Origin: an uncultured Pirellulaceae bacterium
Lineage (GTDB): Bacteria > Planctomycetota > Planctomycetia > Pirellulales > Pirellulaceae
DNA: 7,557 nt
Direction of reading: 5' to 3'
NCBI GenBank assembly: GCA_947258905.1
Contig: CAMYKF010000004.1
Location: 1 to 7,557, forward strand
Under the pieces are notes generated by a model, which ran no database searches, had not been told where the DNA came from, and was given only the letters and a program-made list of their open reading frames with translations. Made by a program: the position numbers and the translations under genes. This document shows positions 1-5,642 of the stretch, piece after piece. Numbering within the stretch: the stretch's first letter is position 1; each line of letters opens with the position of its first letter.

Positions 1-683
1 ACATGCCTGACGATCGTGCGGCTGATGCGAATCGTGGCCTCATCGTTTTCACGGCGCAATTTCATGGCCAGCGGTTTCAGGTTGCCATCGGCGTCGGCCA
101 TGACGATGAACCCGCGATCCGTCTGGTGAAACAAACCGAACAGGCAGTCGAGCACGCGCGGCAGCACCGAGTCCAGAGCCATGGTCTTGCCAAGTGCCTG
201 TGTAATCTCCATCAAAGCTTCCAGCTTGGCCTCGGGACTGGCCACCATCTTGTCGTGCTTGTGATGACTGGAGACATCCATCTGGGAGCGGATCGAGGAC
301 AGCTCGCTGCCGTCATCGGCTTCCAGCATGATGGAGCTGGCGAAATCCGAGTGGGTTTCCAGCGTCGGGCGTTGTGGAGCTATGCTGACCGATTCGTCCT
401 GATAAAACGTAAACAACGCGTCACAGATACGAATCTGGTCGCCATTTAGCAGCCGGGTCGACTGCTGGATCATGCGGCGATTCAAAAAGGTGCCGTTGCG
501 GCTCTTCAGGTCCTCGACGAGAAATTTGCCGTTTTTTTGCACCACCTGCGCATGTTTGCGACTGACCGACGGATCATCGACGACGATGCCGCAATCGGGG
601 TGGCGTCCAATCACAACGGTTTCCTCGTTGAGATTGATCCGTTGTTCGACCTCGCCTGGGCCTTGTGACAACAAAAATGGCAT
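1..683 (-). CDS. FHA and GAF domain signalling protein (C-terminus beyond window)
   Basis: Reading from position 683 to the left edge gives 227 codons without a stop, so this is the N-terminal part of a longer protein. Residues about 1-97 form an FHA domain, a phosphothreonine-peptide binding module. The visible hallmarks are GRHPD (residues 26-30), SRKH (41-44) and SRNGT (61-65), which match the conserved Gly-Arg, Ser-x-x-His and Asn-Gly of the fold. A polar linker (about 98-150) leads into a helix and the start of a GAF-type sensor domain (about 155-227; GFIVMADADGNLKPLAMK is typical). In planctomycetes this pair often precedes a PP2C/SpoIIE phosphatase or other output domain, but that part is not visible. 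The ATG at 683 is fixed by an in-frame TAA three codons upstream (690-692). No Shine-Dalgarno is seen. The gene diverges from the nucleoside kinase gene. Confidence 0.9.
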   Translation of the reverse strand, partial: MPFLLSQGPGEVEQRINLNEETVVIGRHPDCGIVVDDPSVSRKHAQVVQKNGKFLVEDLKSRNGTFLNRRMIQQSTRLLNGDQIRICDALFTFYQDESVSIAPQRPTLETHSDFASSIMLEADDGSELSSIRSQMDVSSHHKHDKMVASPEAKLEALMEITQALGKTMALDSVLPRVLDCLFGLFHQTDRGFIVMADADGNLKPLAMKLRRENDEATIRISRTIVRH

Positions 684-688
684 GTCTG

Positions 689-716
689 CTTACGTCTTAC
701 GTCTTACGTCTTATGC
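689..716. repeat. 7-bp tandem repeat, about 3.5 copies
   Basis: Three exact copies of CTTACGT (689-695, 696-702, 703-709) are followed by a degenerate fourth (CTTATGC, 710-716). The array lies in the 5' untranslated region of the FHA-GAF gene, six bases before its start codon. One unit also supplies the in-frame TAA that limits the start. Seven is not a multiple of three, but the array is non-coding, so copy-number change would alter only leader length. Confidence 0.85.
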
Positions 717-771
717 GCGGGGAGAAGGTCATGGACAACTGCACGCCGCCATCGGGCAGGAACCAGACCTG

Positions 772-800
772 ATTTTACCTTGTGAAAATTTTTCCGGCAA
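772..800 (-). promoter_or_regulatory. candidate sigma-70-type promoter for the FHA-GAF gene
   Basis: On the minus strand TTGCCG (800-795) is followed after 17 bases by TAAAAT (777-772). These match the -35 and -10 consensus at 4/6 and 5/6 with ideal spacing. Transcription would begin near 765 and leave a leader of about 80 bases that includes the 7-bp repeats. This is a pattern match only, and planctomycete promoters are poorly characterised. Confidence 0.4.
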
Positions 801-824
801 CGAGCGCGCCGTTGCACGCTCGTT
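799..824. promoter_or_regulatory. 8-bp dyad with 10-bp spacer, possible operator
   Basis: AACGAGCG (799-806) and CGCTCGTT (817-824) are perfect inverted copies separated by 10 bases. The left arm touches the candidate -35 box of the FHA-GAF promoter, a position that would suit a dimeric regulator. The right arm runs into TTTT on the plus strand, so a terminator is formally possible, but no plus-strand gene ends here. Function is inferred. Confidence 0.35.
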
Positions 825-901
825 TTCCGGGCCAAGCCGGTCCTTGGTTGGCAGTGTTTCCGCTTGTTTTCGTTGCGGCCAGGCGTCCGGCGTGCGGATG
901 C

Positions 902-930
902 TTGTCAGTCCGATTTTGAATGTGTAATTT
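902..930 (+). promoter_or_regulatory. candidate promoter for the deoxynucleoside kinase gene
   Basis: TTGTCA (902-907) matches the -35 consensus at 5/6. It is followed after 17 bases by TAATTT (925-930), a weaker -10 that keeps the first TA and last T. Transcription would start near 937, about 60 bases before the ATG. Location and spacing are good, and the -10 is the weak part. Confidence 0.4.
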
Positions 931-958
931 AGCGTTCTCGCCGGAACTGAACGCCACT

Positions 959-974
959 CGGCCGCATTCGGCCG
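959..974 (+). other. GC-rich hairpin in the kinase leader
   Basis: CGGCCG (959-964) and CGGCCG (969-974) can pair around a four-base CATT loop. The hairpin ends 11 bases before the Shine-Dalgarno of the kinase gene. It is followed by only three T residues, so it is a poor terminator. It may influence mRNA stability or be chance in GC-rich sequence. Confidence 0.3.
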
Positions 975-985
975 TTTGCAAGGAA

Positions 986-991
986 AAGGAG
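986..991 (+). promoter_or_regulatory. Shine-Dalgarno of the kinase gene
   Basis: AAGGAG lies seven bases before the ATG at 999. It is one of the few strong ribosome binding sites in the window and supports this start. Confidence 0.85.
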
Positions 992-998
992 TCACAGC

Positions 999-1757
999 AT
1001 GCCGTTTGGAACCAATCAAGCCCGCAAGGGACTTTTCATCACTATCGACGCCAATATCGGTGCCGGCAAAACCAACGCCTGTCACGCGATTGCTTCGGCC
1101 GCCACGGCCTCGGGGTTCCCGGCTCGGGTGCTTGAGGAACCAACTCACCACCCCAAGTTCAACCATTTCCTTGAGCGTTACTACGAGGATTTGCGAACGG
1201 GACATAACACCGGCGGCGGTTTCGCCATGCAGATGTTCATGCTGTGCCAGCGTTACGAGCAGCACCGGCTGGCTGTGGAAACCGCCTGGGGCGAGCAGGG
1301 TCAGATCATCGTCCAGGACCGGCCGATTTACGGCGACACCGTATTCGCTACAACCGCCATGGAACGCGGGTTTATGACTTCCGAAGAGTACCACCTGTAT
1401 GTGGATGTTTATCGCAACATGAGCCGGGATGTGATGCCGCCGGATATTTTCGTATTCCTTGATGTAGCGCCCGAGGAATGCTACGAACGAATGGCTTCGC
1501 GCGGTCGCTCGCAAGAGGTCGGCGTGCCGCTGGATTACCTGCAACAGCTGTACGACAATTATCAAAAACTGATCGGCGAAATGCGACGACGGGGCGTCCG
1601 CGTCCTGACCATCGACTGGAGCGAGTTCGGACCGCCGGTGGAAATCTGGAAAAACATTCAGGAGATGGCCGGCTCCGGGGATTCCTGGTACGAAAACCTG
1701 TCGTTCTCGCTGACCAAGGCGCCCGGCATACCGATCATGCCCGGCGAACAATCCTGA
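999..1757 (+). CDS. deoxynucleoside kinase family protein
   Basis: This 252-aa cytoplasmic P-loop kinase transfers the ATP gamma-phosphate to the 5'-OH of deoxynucleosides in nucleotide salvage. The P-loop is ANIGAGKT (residues 18-25). EEP (46-48) supplies the acidic residue that acts as base in this family. QDRPIYGD (106-113) is the DRS-like motif, and the LID region CYERMASRGR (161-170) is followed by the helix VPLDYLQQLYDNY (176-188). The order and spacing match the dCK/dGK/TK2-type family. Two things are unusual: the first Walker A glycine is Ala18, preceded by Asp17 where relatives commonly have IEGN, and a tail of about 25 residues follows the core. Substrate preference cannot be read from sequence. 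The start is supported by AAGGAG seven bases upstream. The gene stands alone or heads a loose operon, with 77 bp before the esterase gene. Confidence 0.9.
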   Translation: MPFGTNQARKGLFITIDANIGAGKTNACHAIASAATASGFPARVLEEPTHHPKFNHFLERYYEDLRTGHNTGGGFAMQMFMLCQRYEQHRLAVETAWGEQGQIIVQDRPIYGDTVFATTAMERGFMTSEEYHLYVDVYRNMSRDVMPPDIFVFLDVAPEECYERMASRGRSQEVGVPLDYLQQLYDNYQKLIGEMRRRGVRVLTIDWSEFGPPVEIWKNIQEMAGSGDSWYENLSFSLTKAPGIPIMPGEQS

Positions 1758-1834
1758 TATCCACTGGTCCTTCGATGCGGTGCCGAGCGCTTGCATGGCG
1801 CTGGTGGCGTCGTTAGCCTTGTGACTGATCTCTG

Positions 1835-3613
1835 ATGCCACCTGGCAGGAAAGGCTCGCCCGTGTCTGCTTCTCGCAACCTGCGATTGTTCGCATGTATT
1901 GTCATGGCCTGCTGCGCATGCGCTGCCCCGCACGCCAGCGCCCAGGAACCGGATATTTCCGTATTCACGATCCGCCTGGCCGATGGGCTGACGGACCAGC
2001 CGCTGGACGGCCGCTTGCTGCTGATGCTGTCCACCAGCGATGACAACGAACCCCGCTTTCAAATATCCGACCGCTACGATTCACAACAGATTTTTGGAAT
2101 CGATGTTGAGGGCTGGGAACCCGGCCAATCGAGAACGTTTAATGCAAATGTTTTTGGGTTTCCTGCCGGGTCTCTGCGGGACGTGCCGTCCGGTCAGTAC
2201 TACGTGCAAGCCTTGCTGCACAAATACGAGACCTTTCAAAGGGCCGACGGACATACCGTCAAACTGCCCATGGATCGCGGCGAAGGCCAGAAATGGAATC
2301 GCGCCCCCGGCAACCTGTATTCCACCCCTGTGCAAGTGGACTTTGATCCGGCAAACCAGTCCGGCTCGATCGAAATCATGCTCGATCAAGTCATTCCACC
2401 GATTGAACCACCCGCCGACACCGAATACGTCAAGCACATTCGCATCCAAAGCAAATTGTTGACGGAGTTCTGGGGGCGGCCCATGTATCTGGGAGCCCAT
2501 GTCCTGCTGCCGCAGGGATTTCATGAACATCCCGATGCGCGATATCCGCTGGTGATAATGCACGGGCACTTTCCCGCCGACTTTCGCGGGTTTCGGCCCG
2601 AACCGCCTGATCCCGAGCTGGAACCCGAGTACAGTGCCCGATTCAACCTGGAGGGATACAACCGGATCGTGCAACAGGAGGCTCACAAGTTTTACAATTT
2701 GTGGACTGGCCCGGATTTCCCCCGCGTGTTGCTGGTTGAAATCCAGCATCCCAATCCGTATTACGACGATTCCTATGCCGTGAACTCGGCCAACCTGGGC
2801 CCCTATGGCGACGCCATTACCTATGAACTGGTCCCGGAAATTGAAAGGCAATTTCGCGGCATCGGCGCCGGCTGGGCTCGCTGTTTGTATGGCGGCTCCA
2901 CGGGTGGCTGGGAAGCACTGGCGGCTCAGGTCTTGTATCCAGACGAATACAATGCCTGCTATGCCGCGTGTCCCGACCCGATCGACTTTCGCGCCTATAC
3001 AGTTGTCAACATCTACGAAGACGACAACGCTTACTTCGAGAAGGGCCATTTTGGCTACGTCGCGCGGCCCGGTCGACGCAATTACCTGGGTCACATCAGC
3101 TCGACATTGGAACAGATGAACCATCTGGAACTGGTACTGGGCAGCAAAGGTCGCTCGGGCCAGCAGTGGGATATCTGGCAAGCCGTTTACTCACCGTGCG
3201 CCGAGGATGGTTACCCAGCACCGATCTGGGACAAGAAAACCGGTGAGATCGATCGCGAAATAGCCGCATACTGGCGTGAGAACTACGACCTGACTCATAT
3301 CCTGCAGCGGGATTGGGCCACGCTGGGGCCGAAATTGCAGGGCAAAATCAATATCTATGTCGGCGACATGGACAACTACTACCTGAACAACGCCGTCTAT
3401 TTGACGGAACAGTTCTTGAAAAGCACCGCAAGTCCGGCTTACGGCGGCGAAGTCGACTATGGCGATCGCCAGGAACACTGCTGGAACGGCGACCATAACG
3501 AACCGAATGCGATTTCCCGATTACGTTATCACCAGATGTTTATTCCACGATTCGTCGAGCGCGCGTTGAAAACCGCGCCCGATGGTGCCGATGTCAGCAG
3601 CTGGCGATATTGA
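1835..3613 (+). CDS. exported esterase-D-like alpha/beta hydrolase
   Basis: This 592-aa protein has an N-terminal signal peptide: a positive stretch, the hydrophobic segment LRLFACIVMACCACAA (residues 16-31), then AXA-type cleavage after ASA (34-36). Residues about 38-190 form a beta-rich N-terminal region I cannot assign. The putative-esterase (PF00756-like) hydrolase domain follows. YGGSTGGWEA (352-361) is the nucleophile elbow with Ser355. HGHFPADF (243-250) is a plausible oxyanion-side loop. Asp511 or Asp513 in VGDMDN and His548 or His554 in HCWNGDH are the candidate acid and base. It probably hydrolyses an ester outside the cytoplasm; the substrate is unknown. The start is uncertain. The ATG at 1835 has no Shine-Dalgarno, whereas an in-frame GTG at 1862 follows AGGAAAGG by seven bases and gives a cleaner signal peptide. 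Confidence 0.85.
   Translation: MPPGRKGSPVSASRNLRLFACIVMACCACAAPHASAQEPDISVFTIRLADGLTDQPLDGRLLLMLSTSDDNEPRFQISDRYDSQQIFGIDVEGWEPGQSRTFNANVFGFPAGSLRDVPSGQYYVQALLHKYETFQRADGHTVKLPMDRGEGQKWNRAPGNLYSTPVQVDFDPANQSGSIEIMLDQVIPPIEPPADTEYVKHIRIQSKLLTEFWGRPMYLGAHVLLPQGFHEHPDARYPLVIMHGHFPADFRGFRPEPPDPELEPEYSARFNLEGYNRIVQQEAHKFYNLWTGPDFPRVLLVEIQHPNPYYDDSYAVNSANLGPYGDAITYELVPEIERQFRGIGAGWARCLYGGSTGGWEALAAQVLYPDEYNACYAACPDPIDFRAYTVVNIYEDDNAYFEKGHFGYVARPGRRNYLGHISSTLEQMNHLELVLGSKGRSGQQWDIWQAVYSPCAEDGYPAPIWDKKTGEIDREIAAYWRENYDLTHILQRDWATLGPKLQGKINIYVGDMDNYYLNNAVYLTEQFLKSTASPAYGGEVDYGDRQEHCWNGDHNEPNAISRLRYHQMFIPRFVERALKTAPDGADVSSWRY
1847..1854 (+). promoter_or_regulatory. purine-rich site favouring the GTG start at 1862
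   Basis: AGGAAAGG ends seven bases before an in-frame GTG at 1862. It sits inside the esterase frame if translation begins at the ATG at 1835. Use of the GTG would shorten the protein by nine residues and leave a compact signal peptide beginning MSASRNLRLF. Confidence 0.45.
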
Positions 3614-3614
3614 C

Positions 3615-4064
3615 ATGAGCGAAGAAGAACTCCGTTTGCGCTATCCGGCAGTCGTCGAGATTCCGGTGCAATGGGGCGAGCAGGATGGATTCGGACACGT
3701 CAACAACGCAGTGTTTGTACGCTGGTTCGAGTCCTCCCGGATTGAATACCTGCGATTGCTGGGAATATCGCTGAACACCGGGGGCGTGGGCCCCATTCTG
3801 GCGGCCGTCACCTGCAACTTTCGCTGCCAGGTCACCTATCCGGACAGCATCCTGATTGGCGCCCGCGTTTCGCAAATCGGCAACTCAAGTGTCGGCATGC
3901 ATCACGCGGCGTGGAGTCGCCAGCAGGGAAAGATCGTGGCCGATGGTGATTCCACCGTTGTGATGTTTGATTACGAACTCCAGAAAAGCAGTCCGCTGGA
4001 TCTGGCAACACGACAAGCCATCACCCGGTTGCAAGGCGAATTGGACGGCAAGGATGTCGACTAG
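3615..4064 (+). CDS. hot-dog-fold acyl-CoA thioesterase (4HBT/YbgC-like)
   Basis: This 149-aa cytoplasmic protein is of typical single hot-dog length. The N-terminal strand and active-site loop VQWGEQDGFGHVNNAVFVRW (residues 18-37) match the 4HBT family pattern, followed by the long helix FESSRIEYLRLLG. Asp24 aligns with the catalytic Asp17 of Pseudomonas 4-hydroxybenzoyl-CoA thioesterase, while the preceding family Asp is Glu22. The likely reaction is hydrolysis of an acyl- or aroyl-CoA; the chain is not predictable. I chose the ATG at 3615, one base after the esterase stop, which suggests translational coupling. An in-frame ATG at 3582 would add 11 residues and overlap the esterase by 32 bases. 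No Shine-Dalgarno precedes either start. The IS4-type element begins 59 bp after the stop. Confidence 0.85.
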   Translation: MSEEELRLRYPAVVEIPVQWGEQDGFGHVNNAVFVRWFESSRIEYLRLLGISLNTGGVGPILAAVTCNFRCQVTYPDSILIGARVSQIGNSSVGMHHAAWSRQQGKIVADGDSTVVMFDYELQKSSPLDLATRQAITRLQGELDGKDVD

Positions 4065-4070
4065 AGGGCA

Positions 4071-4123
4071 TTTCAAAACCGGATCTTGAAAGTTTGCAGT
4101 CCCGCCTTTAGGCGGCTAAAGGC
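4071..4123. repeat. left half of a REP-like palindrome split by the IS
   Basis: TTTCAAAACC (4071-4080) is the perfect inverse of GGTTTTGAAA (5596-5605) beyond the IS. Further in, the 20 bases 4092-4111 are inverse to 5574-5593 at 16 of 20 positions, including CTTTAG against CTAAAG, with GCGG as loop. Removing the IS and one direct repeat gives a 77-bp imperfect palindrome after the thioesterase gene. Pirellula-type genomes carry many similar intergenic palindromes, but I have not checked for other copies. Confidence 0.6.
4114..4123 (+). repeat. left target-site duplication of the IS
   Basis: GGCTAAAGGC borders the left end of the element and matches GGCTAAAGCC (5572-5581) at the right end in 9 of 10 positions. 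A 10-bp duplication lies within the range reported for IS4-family elements. The one difference (G at 4122, C at 5580) is discussed as a finding. Confidence 0.65.
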
Positions 4124-4142
4124 CAATACTGCTCAATTGAGA
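4124..4142 (+). repeat. left terminal inverted repeat of the IS
   Basis: The 19 bases match the inverse of the right end (5553-5571) at 17 positions. The first 13, CAATACTGCTCAA, are identical. The segment CTCAATTGAG (4132-4141) is also a palindrome on its own. Confidence 0.8.
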
Positions 4143-4154
4143 TTTACAAAATAC

Positions 4155-4208
4155 GTGGCTTCCTCCACTAGAAGGGTGTTAAATCAACATCTAGTGCAAG
4201 GAAGCCAC
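4155..4208 (+). promoter_or_regulatory. stem-loop covering the transposase ribosome binding site
   Basis: GTGGCTTCC (4155-4163) pairs with GGAAGCCAC (4200-4208), and CACTAG (4166-4171) pairs with CTAGTG (4191-4196). This gives 15 base pairs with a small internal bulge and a 19-base loop. The right arm contains most of the Shine-Dalgarno AAGGAAG (4198-4204), which lies five bases before the ATG at 4210. A transcript entering from outside would fold and hide the site, while one starting to the right of the left arm would not. IS10 and IS50 use this kind of shielding; its role here is inferred. Confidence 0.65.
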
Positions 4209-4209
4209 G

Positions 4210-5562
4210 ATGAAAGCCAATGGAACGTCTGCGAAAAGTTCATTGAAAGTCACAATGCAACGAATCAAGGCGATCAAGCATACGCTTGGCCGCAGAAACC
4301 TGGAAGGTCATCTTCGTGACTCCATGGAGACGCGATACTGCAAGCGTGTTCCGATGGAGGTTGCAATTTGGTTCATCGTCGGCGTTGGAATGTTCTCTTC
4401 AGATGCCTACCGCCAGATCTTCCGATGGCTTACGCCATTGGGCACCGAGGTTCCCGGCAGCTCAACGCTGACGGAAGTTCGCAAACGCGTCGGATTCGAG
4501 TTGATTGAACGACTTTGCCATTGTGTAGTGAGACTCTTGGGAACAGCAAAAAACGGGGTAGGGTTTTATCAGGGCATGCGGCTGATGGGTGTCGATGGAT
4601 TTACCGTCGACCTTTTCGATTCCAAAGAAAATCGCCAGGAGTTCGGTCGTCCCAAAAACGGCCGGTCCTATGGTCCCTTTCCGCAAGCTCGCTGTGTCGC
4701 CCTTGCCGAGCTGGGAACGCATGTCATCTGGCGGACAGCCATTGGAAGATACCTCGAAGGCGAGCAATCACTCTTCAGGAAACTCTTTCAGTTTCTTCGC
4801 GAAGGGATGCTGGTGTTGATGGATCGCAATTTCCTGTCGTTTGAAATTGCTGACGAAATCGTTGAGCGAAAAGGACAGTTCCTGATTCGTTGTAAAAGCA
4901 ACCGCGTATTGCCTGTGTTCAAGCGTTTCAACGACGGGTCGTATTTATCACGCGTGTACGCCAGTCAGTACGATCAGCAGAAAGACCGCAACGGCATCGA
5001 TGTTCGGGTGATCGAGTACACCCTGGATGAGCCAGACCGGGTTGGCTGTGGTGAACTTCATCGACTGGTGACATCCCTGCTAGATGACCAGAAGCACCCC
5101 GCCGACGAGCTGATTATGTTGTACCACCAACGATGGGAAGCAGAGTTGGCTTTCGACGAACTGAAAACACACTTGCGGGAACGCCCCGTTCTTCGAAGCC
5201 AACGGCCCGATGGCGTTCGTCAGGAAATTTTCGCGTTGTTAATCTCACATTTCATCATCCGCAAAATCGCCTTCGACGCGAGCTTGAAAGCCGGTGTCGT
5301 ACCCACCAGAATTTCGTTTACGGCGACATTCAAGATCTTCCAAAGCAAGCTGGCTGAAGTAACGATCATCGGAAACGTCAAAAAGTGGTATCAGCTGATC
5401 GTCGATGAAGCAGCCAAGGAAGTCATCCCGCCAAGGACGGACCGAATCAATCCACGTGTTCTAAAGAAAACAACCAGCGCATGGACCAAAAAACGAGACA
5501 AACACCGGAAACCCAAACAACCCAGGACTGCATTTGAAGAATCGATCGTCATTCTCGTTTGA
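4210..5562 (+). CDS. IS4-family DDE transposase, intact
   Basis: This 450-aa protein cuts and joins the IS ends through an RNase H-like DDE active site. Residues about 15-110 form the IS4-type N-terminal region. The first catalytic Asp is D129 in GVDGFTVD, the second D205 in LMDRNF, and the Glu is E312. The YREK signature of IS4 is complete: Y305, R308, E312 and K319 in YHQRWEAELAFDELK, with the expected 2-3-6 spacing. The C-terminus (about 405-440) is rich in Lys and Arg. The gene has no frameshift or internal stop, so it may be active. The start is supported by AAGGAAG five bases upstream, although that site lies in a stem-loop. The stop codon TGA (5560-5562) lies inside the right terminal repeat, leaving no spare sequence at that end. 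Confidence 0.92.
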   Translation: MKANGTSAKSSLKVTMQRIKAIKHTLGRRNLEGHLRDSMETRYCKRVPMEVAIWFIVGVGMFSSDAYRQIFRWLTPLGTEVPGSSTLTEVRKRVGFELIERLCHCVVRLLGTAKNGVGFYQGMRLMGVDGFTVDLFDSKENRQEFGRPKNGRSYGPFPQARCVALAELGTHVIWRTAIGRYLEGEQSLFRKLFQFLREGMLVLMDRNFLSFEIADEIVERKGQFLIRCKSNRVLPVFKRFNDGSYLSRVYASQYDQQKDRNGIDVRVIEYTLDEPDRVGCGELHRLVTSLLDDQKHPADELIMLYHQRWEAELAFDELKTHLRERPVLRSQRPDGVRQEIFALLISHFIIRKIAFDASLKAGVVPTRISFTATFKIFQSKLAEVTIIGNVKKWYQLIVDEAAKEVIPPRTDRINPRVLKKTTSAWTKKRDKHRKPKQPRTAFEESIVILV

Positions 5563-5571
5563 GCAGTATTG
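5553..5571 (-). repeat. right terminal inverted repeat of the IS
   Basis: This is the inverse of the left end at 17 of 19 positions, with the outer 13 (5559-5571) identical. It contains the transposase stop codon at 5560-5562. Confidence 0.8.
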
Positions 5572-5581
5572 GGCTAAAGCC
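5572..5581 (+). repeat. right target-site duplication of the IS
   Basis: GGCTAAAGCC borders the right end and matches GGCTAAAGGC at the left end in 9 of 10 positions. It also forms part of the right arm of the interrupted palindrome. Confidence 0.65.
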
Positions 5582-5605
5582 GGTACTACCAACAAGGTTT
5601 TGAAA
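5582..5605. repeat. right half of the REP-like palindrome
   Basis: Bases 5582-5593, together with the adjoining duplication, are inverse to the inner left arm, and GGTTTTGAAA (5596-5605) is the perfect inverse of 4071-4080. The two halves were presumably contiguous before the IS inserted. Confidence 0.6.
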
Positions 5606-5642
5606 GGGCTTCTGGTATTTCATCGCAGAGTTACATTTGACT

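Larger units (their letters stand above)
684..998. other. divergent intergenic region with no gene
   Basis: This 315-bp gap separates the divergent FHA-GAF and deoxynucleoside kinase genes. Frames through it overlap one another and show no recognisable protein. It holds a 7-bp tandem repeat next to the FHA start, a candidate promoter in each direction, an 8-bp dyad, a small GC hairpin and the kinase ribosome binding site. These are listed separately. The stretch between about 831 and 901 shows nothing I can name. Confidence 0.7.
4124..5571 (+). mobile_element. complete IS4-family insertion sequence, 1448 bp
   Basis: The ends are defined by terminal inverted repeats of 19 bases with two mismatches, beginning CAATACTGCTCAA, and by a flanking 10-bp near-duplication. 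The single transposase gene is intact with all catalytic residues. A stem-loop precedes its start codon. Length, gene content and the transposase YREK signature fit the IS4 family; the subgroup cannot be assigned here. It lies between convergent genes (thioesterase and selA), so it interrupts no coding sequence. The near-identical flanks suggest a fairly recent insertion. Confidence 0.85.

Noticed and set aside
3..927. Two plus-strand open frames of about 150 codons (3-449 and 472-927)
   Set aside because: The first lies wholly, and the second partly, antisense to the FHA-GAF gene, whose FHA motifs are unmistakable. The second continues into the intergenic region without any protein signal.
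1786..1802. Hairpin AGCGC/GCGCT after the kinase gene as terminator
   Set aside because: The stem is five base pairs and no T run follows, so it does not support termination before the esterase gene.
1755..1834. Read-through of the kinase TGA as selenocysteine
   Set aside because: The frame stays open for about 25 codons, but the kinase core is complete and homologous families end here. No SECIS-like element follows the TGA directly. The same applies to the TGA of the HU-like gene.
729..1895. A 388-codon open frame on the minus strand antisense to the kinase gene
   Set aside because: It lies opposite a gene with clear family motifs and runs through the divergent promoter region. Its product shows no recognisable domain, so it is an antisense shadow of GC-rich codon use.
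2081..3181. A 366-codon open frame on the minus strand inside the esterase gene
   Set aside because: The opposite strand encodes a hydrolase with signal peptide and catalytic motifs. The antisense product has no recognisable features.
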